This document shows positions 1 to 5,767 of a DNA stretch of 5,767 nucleotides, piece after piece. The notes beneath the pieces were generated by a model. It saw nothing but the letters and a program-made list of their open reading frames with translations, ran no database searches and was not told where the DNA came from. The stretch is from the NCBI GenBank assembly GCA_946886845.1, contig CAMPJH010000108.1, forward strand, positions 1 to 5,767. The letters run 5' to 3'. Both the position numbers and the translations under genes were made by a program. This DNA is from an uncultured Sphingomonas sp. GTDB lineage: Bacteria > Pseudomonadota > Alphaproteobacteria > Sphingomonadales > Sphingomonadaceae. Every line of letters starts with the position of its first letter. Position 1 is the stretch's first letter.

Positions 1-97
1 GGATGGCGTCGCCTTCCGGCCCGACCGCTACAATCGCGACGACAAGCTGCTCGCCCGAGTGAAGCTCGACGGCGCGGAGTCGGCGTCGGCGCTCTAG
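1..97 (+). CDS. C-terminal end of an unidentified protein (partial)
   Basis: This is the 3' end of a plus-strand gene that starts before the window. The open frame begins at base 2 and runs 31 codons to a TAG at 95-97; it starts DGVAFRPDRYNRDDKLL and ends ESASAL. Nearly every codon ends in G or C, as expected for a real coding frame in this GC-rich genome, and the stop falls one base short of the stop of the convergent EF-hand gene. The fragment is charged and hydrophilic, with no membrane segment and no motif I can assign to a family, so I give no function. No hairpin followed by a T-run separates the two convergent genes, so their transcripts may overlap at the 3' ends. Confidence 0.6.
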   Translation, partial: DGVAFRPDRYNRDDKLLARVKLDGAESASAL

Positions 98-98
98 C

Positions 99-533
99 CT
101 AGCAGCTGCAGCTCTTTTTCTTCGGCGGCGGCGGGGCAGTGGTCGCATATTCGGCGCGGGTCAGGATTCGCGACTTGTCCCTGTCGGCGCCGCGGAACTT
201 GTCGAGCGTCGTCACCGCCCATTCCTCGAACGACAGCCGGCCGTCGCGGTCGGTATCGAGCTTGGCGAACGGCTTGCGACGCGGCTCCAGCAGCTCGGCG
301 AGCTCGATCCGCCCGTCCTTGTTCTTGTCGGCGCGGTCGAACCTTTTCTCCTCGCGGCTCTTGGGGCTTGCTTCGGGCGGCTGGCGTGACTTCTGCGCGA
401 TCATCAATGGGCCGCCGGGGCCGGCCGCGGGCGGCGGCGGAAGCTGCTGATCCTCTGCCCTTCCCTGCCAGAACAGGAATGCGCCGGTCAGCATCAGGAA
501 ACAGGCCAAAGCCCCCGCCAGGAATCGCCACAC
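99..533 (-). CDS. Small membrane-anchored or secreted EF-hand calcium-binding protein
   Basis: The protein is 144 aa from a GTG start. An N-terminal hydrophobic segment (about residues 3-22, WRFLAGALACFLMLTGAFLF) is probably an uncleaved anchor or signal peptide, since no clear AxA cleavage site follows. A Pro/Ala-rich linker comes next, then three EF-hand loops spaced exactly 24 residues apart. Loop 1 (about 69-80) is DKNKDGRIELAE and loop 2 (93-104) is DTDRDGRLSFEE; both have the acidic ligands, Gly6 and Glu12. Loop 3 (117-128) is DRDKSRILTRAE, where Arg replaces Gly6. The tail is PPPPKKKSCSC. It probably binds calcium in the periplasm; its partner is unknown. I chose GTG at 531-533 because GGGGGA lies 7 nt upstream. 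A TTG at 546-548 would add five residues but has no ribosome binding site. It follows the squalene-synthase-like gene on the same strand by about 60 bp. Confidence 0.82.
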   Translation of the reverse strand: MWRFLAGALACFLMLTGAFLFWQGRAEDQQLPPPPAAGPGGPLMIAQKSRQPPEASPKSREEKRFDRADKNKDGRIELAELLEPRRKPFAKLDTDRDGRLSFEEWAVTTLDKFRGADRDKSRILTRAEYATTAPPPPKKKSCSC

Positions 534-568
534 AGGGATGTCCCCCAAACTGGAGATTCGGCGCGACC

Positions 569-597
569 ATCGTCCATAACCGACGCGCCGCTGTCAA
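569..597 (-). promoter_or_regulatory. Candidate sigma70 promoter for the EF-hand gene
   Basis: On the minus strand a perfect TTGACA (592-597) is followed after 17 nt by GACGAT (569-574), which matches TATAAT at three of six positions. Transcription would start near 562, giving a leader of roughly 30 nt before the GTG at 533. The -35 box overlaps the stop codon of the upstream gene (594-596). A consensus -35 box is striking in DNA this GC-rich, but the -10 box is weak, so the EF-hand gene may instead be read through from upstream. Confidence 0.4.
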
Positions 598-1262
598 CCG
601 ATGCGGCCGCTCCAGCGGTGCGCCAGCATCGCTACTGCCCGTCCCGCGCTGCCTTCGGCTTCTTCGCGAACGAGATCGCGAGCGGCGGCCCTAGCGAGCA
701 TCGTCAGCGGGCGAACCCGCCGTTCGAATCGATGGCCGCTCAGCCGGTGCAGATATTCGTTGGCCGGATCGAGCAGCGCCGGAACGCCGCGCCGTCCGAC
801 CGACGCCAGCGCATAGAGCGCGCCGGCATCGCCAAGCCTGGTATCTTCCGAGCCGAATAGCCGGCCGCCGATCGCGAACAGGATTGCGCCTCGCCTCGCG
901 ACGAGCTGCGGGTCTACATCCGGATCGAGAAGCGTCGCCCATCCCGGCTCGAGCTCGGCCAACTCGGCGCCCTTAATCCCGTTGGCGAGCAGATAATTGG
1001 CGGCGGCGCGAAGCCGCGGCTCAGCCGGCGGCGGTTCGCCGTCCAATGCCTCCAGCCGCTCACGCCACCAGGCGAGCTTGATCCGCCCCAGTGCCGGCTC
1101 GGTCGAGCGGGCAACGACGTCGCCCATCGCCGCATCGAGCGCGAACAGAGCGGCAAACGCATCACGAAGGCCGGAACGGATATGGAGAAGCGCCAGCTCG
1201 CGGTCGGCGCCGATCAAAGCCGGATCAGCGATAACAGACGGTCTTGGCGGCGGCGACGACAT
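594..1262 (-). CDS. Squalene/phytoene synthase family protein, probably non-catalytic
   Basis: The 222-aa protein resembles the trans-isoprenyl-diphosphate synthase fold of the squalene/phytoene synthase family, closest in style to the NDUFAF6-like branch. The recognisable block is [13 protein letters not shown] (38-50) followed by [14 protein letters not shown] (60-73), a hallmark of that branch, and a C-terminal [14 protein letters not shown] (184-197). True squalene and phytoene synthases are usually about 270-300 aa with two Asp-rich DxxxD motifs that bind Mg-diphosphate. Here the first region reads D43-x4-D48 and the second (about 146-160, [11 protein letters not shown]) has no Asp pair, so I infer it does not make squalene. 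It overlaps the 3' end of pdhB by 38 bp in another frame. An in-frame stop lies at 1275-1277, so ATG at 1262 is nearly the earliest possible start; its GAGG abuts the ATG, closer than usual. A TTG at 1217 is an alternative but would cut family-like N-terminal sequence. Role unknown; it is probably co-transcribed with pdhAB. Confidence 0.75.
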   Translation of the reverse strand: MSSPPPRPSVIADPALIGADRELALLHIRSGLRDAFAALFALDAAMGDVVARSTEPALGRIKLAWWRERLEALDGEPPPAEPRLRAAANYLLANGIKGAELAELEPGWATLLDPDVDPQLVARRGAILFAIGGRLFGSEDTRLGDAGALYALASVGRRGVPALLDPANEYLHRLSGHRFERRVRPLTMLARAAARDLVREEAEGSAGRAVAMLAHRWSGRIG

Positions 1263-2655
1263 CCTCGGACTTGATTAGCGCCATTTTCTCGAGGTTGGCG
1301 GCATAAGGCAAAGGCACGTCGGCGTCGGTCACTCGAAGCACCGGCGCGTCGAGGTCGTCGAACCCCTCGGTCATGGCGATGGCGATGATTTCCGAGCTGA
1401 TCGAGCAGGTCGGCCAGCCTTCCTCGACGACGACCATGCGGTTGGTCTTGGCAAGGCTTTGCAGCACGGTCGGCTTGTCGAGCGGCCGCAAGGTTCGAAG
1501 GTCGATGACCTCGGCATCGATCCCTTCGGAAAGCAGCTGCTTGGCGGCTTCGAGCGCCACTCCGACGCCGATCGAATAGCTGACCAGGGTGACGTCCTTG
1601 CCCGGCCGCACCACCTTCGCCTTGCCGATCGGAAGCACGTAATCCTCGACGTCGGGCACGTCGAACTTCTGGCCGTAGAGCAGCTCGTTCTCGAGGAACA
1701 CGACCGGGTCTTCGGTCCGGATCGCAGCCTTCAGCAGCCCCTTGGCGTCGGCGGCGCTATAGGGCGCGATCACTACCAGCCCGGGAACGCTCGCGTACCA
1801 TGGCGCGAAATTCTGGCTGTGCTGGGCGGCGACCCGCGCCGCGGCGCCGTTGGGGCCGCGGAACACCACCGGGCAGCGCATCTGGCCGCCGGACATGTAA
1901 TTGGTCTTGGCGGCCGAGTTCACGATATGGTCGATCGCCTGCAGGGCGAAGTTGAAGGTCATGAACTCGACGATCGGGCGGAGGCCGCCCATCGCCGCGC
2001 CTGTACCGACCCCGGCAAAGCCATATTCGGTGATCGGCGTGTCGACGACCCGCTTGGCCCCGAACTCCTCGAGCAGTCCCTGAGTGACCTTGTAGGCGCC
2101 CTGATATTCGGCGACCTCCTCGCCCATCACGAACACCCGCTCGTCGCGGCGCATTTCCTCAGCCATGGCGTCGCGCAGCGCTTCGCGAACCGTCATTTCG
2201 GCCATGGTCGCGCCTTCCGGCGCGTCCGGCGCGTCGACCGTGTCGGCAACGTCGGCGACGAGGTCGCGCGCCGCGGTGTCCATCTGCTTCGGGGTCGGCA
2301 GGTCTTCGTCCTGCATCGATTCCGCTTCGGGGATCGAAACTTCCGGCTTGGCCGCCGGCCTGGCTTCCGCCTCGGGCTCGTGCTTCGGCCCGCTCGGCGC
2401 TTCGGCTGCGCCGCTTTCCGTTTCGAGCAGCGCGATCGGCGCTCCGACCTTCACCCCGTCCGTACCTTCCGGGACCAGGATCTTGGCGATCTTGCCCTCG
2501 TCGACCGCCTCGAACTCCATGGTCGCCTTGTCGGTCTCGATCTCGGCGAGGATGTCGCCGCTCGAAACCTCATCGCCTTCCTTGACCAGCCATTTGGCGA
2601 GCGTGCCTTCCTCCATCGTCGGGGACAGCGCGGGCATCTTCAGCTCGATCGGCAT
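1225..2655 (-). CDS. pdhB: Pyruvate dehydrogenase E1 component subunit beta with N-terminal lipoyl domain
   Basis: This 476-aa protein is the beta subunit of the thiamine-diphosphate-dependent E1 heterotetramer, which decarboxylates pyruvate and passes the acetyl group to lipoamide; it acts in the cytoplasm. Residues 1-80 form a biotinyl/lipoyl domain with the swinging-arm lysine at K43 in [17 protein letters not shown]. An Ala/Pro/Glu-rich flexible linker fills about 81-150. The E1 beta core follows: [20 protein letters not shown] (175-194, with the Glu that activates thiamine diphosphate), [43 protein letters not shown] (H279) and LENELLYG, then a transketolase C-terminal domain from about 345. 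E1 beta in most other bacteria lacks the lipoyl domain, whereas a fused domain is usual in alphaproteobacteria. The ATG overlaps the pdhA stop by one base (TGATG), with GGAG 8 nt upstream (2664-2667) inside pdhA, so coupled translation is likely. E2 does not follow it. Confidence 0.97.
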   Translation of the reverse strand: MPIELKMPALSPTMEEGTLAKWLVKEGDEVSSGDILAEIETDKATMEFEAVDEGKIAKILVPEGTDGVKVGAPIALLETESGAAEAPSGPKHEPEAEARPAAKPEVSIPEAESMQDEDLPTPKQMDTAARDLVADVADTVDAPDAPEGATMAEMTVREALRDAMAEEMRRDERVFVMGEEVAEYQGAYKVTQGLLEEFGAKRVVDTPITEYGFAGVGTGAAMGGLRPIVEFMTFNFALQAIDHIVNSAAKTNYMSGGQMRCPVVFRGPNGAAARVAAQHSQNFAPWYASVPGLVVIAPYSAADAKGLLKAAIRTEDPVVFLENELLYGQKFDVPDVEDYVLPIGKAKVVRPGKDVTLVSYSIGVGVALEAAKQLLSEGIDAEVIDLRTLRPLDKPTVLQSLAKTNRMVVVEEGWPTCSISSEIIAIAMTEGFDDLDAPVLRVTDADVPLPYAANLEKMALIKSEDVVAAAKTVCYR

Positions 2656-3698
2656 CAGTAGCTCTCCACCAGCACATCGGTGGTCAGCTCGGCCGGGTCG
2701 GGCTCGGGCGACTCCTCGGCGAACTTGGCGGCTTCGACGATGAGCTCCTTGATCTGCTTGTCGATGGCTTTGAGCTCATCTTCCTTGACGCCCATCTTCT
2801 CGAGCTCGCGGGCGGCATGCTCGATCGGGTCGCGCTTCTCGCGATACTCCTGCACTTCCTCGCGGGTCCGGTACTTGGCCGGGTCCGACATCGAATGGCC
2901 GCGGTAACGGTAGGTCATCAGCTCGAGGATGATCGGGCCGTTCTCGCGCGCCCATTCGATCGCCATCTCGGCCGCTCCGCGCACCGCCAGAACGTCCATC
3001 CCGTCGACCCGGACGCCCGGGATCCGGAAGCTCTCGCCGCGCTTGTAGAAATTCGGCTCCGACGCCGACCGCTCGACCGACGTGCCCATCGCATAATGGT
3101 TGTTCTCGATCGCGTAGATGACCGGCAGGTTCCACAGCTTGGCCATGTTGAAAGATTCATAAACCTGGCCCTGGTTGGCGGCGCCGTCGCCGAAGTACGT
3201 CAGGCAGATCCCGCCGTCCCCGCGATATTTGTGGGCGAAGGCGAGCCCGGTGCCGAGCGAAACCTGGGCGCCGACGATGCCGTGGCCGCCGTAGAAGCCG
3301 TGCTCGACGCTGAACATGTGCATCGATCCGCCCTTGCCCTTGGAGATGCCGGCGGCGCGGCCGGTCAGCTCGGCCATGATCAGCTTGGGGTCGATCTTGT
3401 AGGCGAGCATGTGGCCGTGGTCGCGATAGCCGGTGATGACGCTGTCGTGGCCGACCCTCATCGCCGACTGCAGCCCGACCGCGACCGCTTCCTGGCCGAT
3501 GTAGAGGTGGCAGAAGCCGCCGATCAGGCCGAGGCCGTACAGCTGGCCGGCGCGCTCCTCGAAGCGGCGGATCAGCAGCATTTCCTTGTAGAATTCGAGC
3601 AACTGGTCTTTGTCCGCCTTGAAGCGCTTGGGCTCGGGCGGCCGCTTCGCCTTGGGCGCGGCTTTTGGAGGGGATTTCGCTTTGGCGGAACGCGCCAC
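2655..3698 (-). CDS. pdhA: Pyruvate dehydrogenase E1 component subunit alpha
   Basis: This is the thiamine-diphosphate-binding alpha subunit of pyruvate dehydrogenase E1, 347 aa from the GTG at 3696-3698. A Lys/Pro/Ala-rich N-terminal arm (about 1-28) precedes [20 protein letters not shown], then [11 protein letters not shown]. The diphosphate-binding motif starts [15 protein letters not shown] at 170 and ends with ENN at about 198-200. The loop [18 protein letters not shown], equivalent to the phosphorylation loop of the mitochondrial enzyme, is intact. The GTG is supported by GAGAGA 7 nt upstream (3706-3711). A TTG at 3759-3761 would add 21 residues, but it falls in the -35 box of a good promoter and the added residues do not look like the family. 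PdhA pairs with PdhB, encoded immediately downstream with a one-base stop/start overlap. The gene lies 69 bp after ftsB. Confidence 0.97.
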   Translation of the reverse strand: MARSAKAKSPPKAAPKAKRPPEPKRFKADKDQLLEFYKEMLLIRRFEERAGQLYGLGLIGGFCHLYIGQEAVAVGLQSAMRVGHDSVITGYRDHGHMLAYKIDPKLIMAELTGRAAGISKGKGGSMHMFSVEHGFYGGHGIVGAQVSLGTGLAFAHKYRGDGGICLTYFGDGAANQGQVYESFNMAKLWNLPVIYAIENNHYAMGTSVERSASEPNFYKRGESFRIPGVRVDGMDVLAVRGAAEMAIEWARENGPIILELMTYRYRGHSMSDPAKYRTREEVQEYREKRDPIEHAARELEKMGVKEDELKAIDKQIKELIVEAAKFAEESPEPDPAELTTDVLVESY

Positions 3699-3705
3699 GG
3701 GCTGA

Positions 3706-3711
3706 TCTCTC
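3706..3711 (-). promoter_or_regulatory. Ribosome binding site that fixes the pdhA GTG start
   Basis: GAGAGA on the minus strand lies 7 nt before the GTG at 3698, an acceptable if not perfect Shine-Dalgarno. It decides the start between this GTG and the upstream TTG at 3761, and no in-frame ATG is available nearby. Confidence 0.55.
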
Positions 3712-3726
3712 GGGCTGTGATGAGGC

Positions 3727-3748
3727 GCCGCGTCTATAGGTGCGCGGC
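3727..3748. repeat. 22-bp inverted repeat around the pdhA -10 box
   Basis: GCCGCG (3727-3732) and CGCGGC (3743-3748) are perfect inverted arms with a 10-bp spacer containing the CTATAG of the pdhA -10 box. A protein bound here would block RNA polymerase. A dyad of the same size and layout lies upstream of eno at 5479-5500. GC-only arms arise readily by chance in this genome, so the operator role is speculative. Confidence 0.3.
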
Positions 3749-3761
3749 TGGCTAGCGGCAA
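3733..3761 (-). promoter_or_regulatory. Candidate sigma70 promoter for pdhA-pdhB
   Basis: On the minus strand TTGCCG (3756-3761) is followed after exactly 17 nt by TATAGA (3733-3738), each box matching the sigma70 consensus at four of six positions. Transcription would start near 3726, giving a leader of roughly 28 nt before the pdhA GTG. The promoter lies wholly within the 69-bp ftsB-pdhA gap, so pdhAB can probably be transcribed apart from eno and ftsB. The -10 box sits inside an inverted repeat, GCCGCG-N10-CGCGGC (3727-3748), which may be an operator. Confidence 0.6.
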
Positions 3762-3767
3762 CAGGCG

Positions 3768-4076
3768 CTAGTCCAGCGGGACGATCACCTCGTCGGCGCG
3801 GATCAGGCCGAGGTCGCGACGGACCAGCTCGTCGGCCATGTCGGGGTCGGCTTTCTTCGGATCGAGCAGCGCCGAGCGATGCCTCAACCTGGCTTTCTCG
3901 GTCTCGAGCTTGGCAAGCTCGGCTTTGCGCTCCTGCAGGTCGCGATGATAGCCGCCCCAGGCGAGCAGGCCGTTGGGGCCGGCAACCGCATAGCCGCCAA
4001 AATTGCCGACGACGAGCAGCGCCAGTGCCGGCCAGAAGGTCCGGCGGATCAATCCGATATTGCGCTTTCCACCCAT
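3768..4076 (-). CDS. ftsB: FtsB/DivIC-family septum formation initiator
   Basis: This 102-aa bitopic membrane protein belongs to the divisome. Family members bind FtsL and FtsQ through a periplasmic coiled coil and help activate septal peptidoglycan synthesis. A short basic cytoplasmic end (MGGKRNIGLIRR) is followed by one transmembrane segment (about 14-32, FWPALALLVVGNFGGYAVAG). A charged coiled coil follows (about 43-70, DLQERKAELAKLETEKARLR), then the conserved tail ADELVRRDLGLIRADEVIV, matching the family pattern ending LGxxxxDEVVxP. The length is normal for the family. The ATG at 4074-4076 has GGGGA 4 nt upstream. The gene lies between eno (73 bp upstream) and pdhA (69 bp downstream), an arrangement common in alphaproteobacteria. 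With no evident terminator after eno, readthrough from eno is plausible. I infer the symbol from family and context; annotation pipelines may call it DivIC or septum formation initiator. Confidence 0.9.
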   Translation of the reverse strand: MGGKRNIGLIRRTFWPALALLVVGNFGGYAVAGPNGLLAWGGYHRDLQERKAELAKLETEKARLRHRSALLDPKKADPDMADELVRRDLGLIRADEVIVPLD

Positions 4077-4089
4077 CGCGTCCCCACAA

Positions 4090-4109
4090 GAATCACGAGT
4101 GAGTCACGA
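4090..4109. promoter_or_regulatory. ftsB upstream region: TCACGA direct repeat and two GANTC sites
   Basis: In the 73-bp eno-ftsB gap, TCACGA occurs at 4093-4098 and 4104-4109, an 11-bp period that puts both copies on one face of the helix. Two GANTC sequences, the target of the alphaproteobacterial CcrM methylase, fall at 4090-4094 (GAATC) and 4101-4105 (GAGTC). The only promoter-like pair is weak: TTGCGT (4110-4115) and GATTCT (4089-4094) with a short 15-nt spacer on the minus strand. A methylation- or regulator-controlled ftsB promoter is possible but unproven. Confidence 0.3.
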
Positions 4110-4149
4110 ACGCAAGCGAAATCCGTAGCTTGGCGGCAAATCCTGTGGA

Positions 4150-5767
<1,618 letters not shown>

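Noticed and set aside
480..533. Lipoprotein signal in the EF-hand protein (Cys in ALACFLML)
   Set aside because: The Cys is buried in the hydrophobic core and the preceding residues do not fit the lipobox, with Leu at -2 and Ala at -3.
534..546. Hairpin hiding the EF-hand Shine-Dalgarno (GGGGGA against TCCCT)
   Set aside because: The only pairings leave a 2-nt loop or a 3-bp stem, too weak to be meaningful.
94..597. 167-codon minus-strand ORF overlapping the EF-hand gene
   Set aside because: The alternative frame is Arg-rich, whereas the competing frame contains three regularly spaced EF-hand loops and a signal-like N-terminus.
1459..2661. 400-codon plus-strand ORF antisense to pdhB
   Set aside because: Its product is rich in His, Arg, Asp, Gly and Leu with no domain, typical of the mirror frame of a GC-rich gene, and it lies wholly opposite the well-supported pdhB.
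2817..3755. 312-codon plus-strand ORF antisense to pdhA
   Set aside because: It is a composition shadow of pdhA with no motif and no ribosome binding site seen.
3157..4089. 310-codon minus-strand ORF spanning ftsB and the start of pdhA in another frame
   Set aside because: It is Arg/Pro/Gly/Ala-rich with no domain and out of frame with two genes that have clear family motifs.

Overview
The window looks like a housekeeping stretch of a GC-rich alphaproteobacterial chromosome, most likely a sphingomonad (Sphingomonas or a close relative). Three things point there: the minus-strand order enolase, FtsB/DivIC-like protein, pyruvate dehydrogenase E1 alpha, E1 beta; an E1 beta that carries its own N-terminal lipoyl domain; and a degenerate squalene/phytoene-synthase-like gene followed by a small anchored EF-hand protein. 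The assignment rests on protein motifs and gene order read by eye, not on a database search.

Layout from right to left, the main direction of transcription. At the right edge a plus-strand gene of unknown function begins at 5569 and leaves the window. A 129-bp divergent region (5440-5568) separates it from eno (5439-4150, minus). It is dense with candidate signals: a near-palindrome centred on CTATAG, an inverted repeat TTACG-N4-CGTAA just upstream of the eno ribosome binding site, a GGAAC-N16-GGTT pair resembling a general-stress sigma (EcfG-type) promoter, and a hairpin that puts the Shine-Dalgarno of the plus-strand gene in its loop. After eno come a 73-bp gap, ftsB (4076-3768), a 69-bp gap with a good sigma70-like promoter, then pdhA (3698-2655) and pdhB (2655-1225). 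The last two share one base (TGATG) and are probably translationally coupled. A squalene/phytoene-synthase-family gene (1262-594) overlaps the end of pdhB by 38 bp. The EF-hand gene (533-99) lies beyond it and may have its own promoter, with a perfect TTGACA box over the preceding stop codon. At the left edge the last 31 codons of a plus-strand gene converge on the EF-hand gene with one base between the two stop codons.

Functionally, eno makes phosphoenolpyruvate in lower glycolysis, and pdhA/pdhB form the E1 component that turns pyruvate into acetyl groups for the pyruvate dehydrogenase complex. The E2 (pdhC) and E3 (lpd) genes do not follow pdhB here and must be elsewhere. ftsB, a divisome gene, sits between two central-carbon genes.

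I found no mobile element, CRISPR array, RNA gene, prophage or defence system, and no convincing novel multi-gene system. The points worth a second look are regulatory (mainly 5440-5568 and 3699-3767) and the two less characterised proteins at the end of the pdh cluster. No gene-free stretch exceeds 300 bp.
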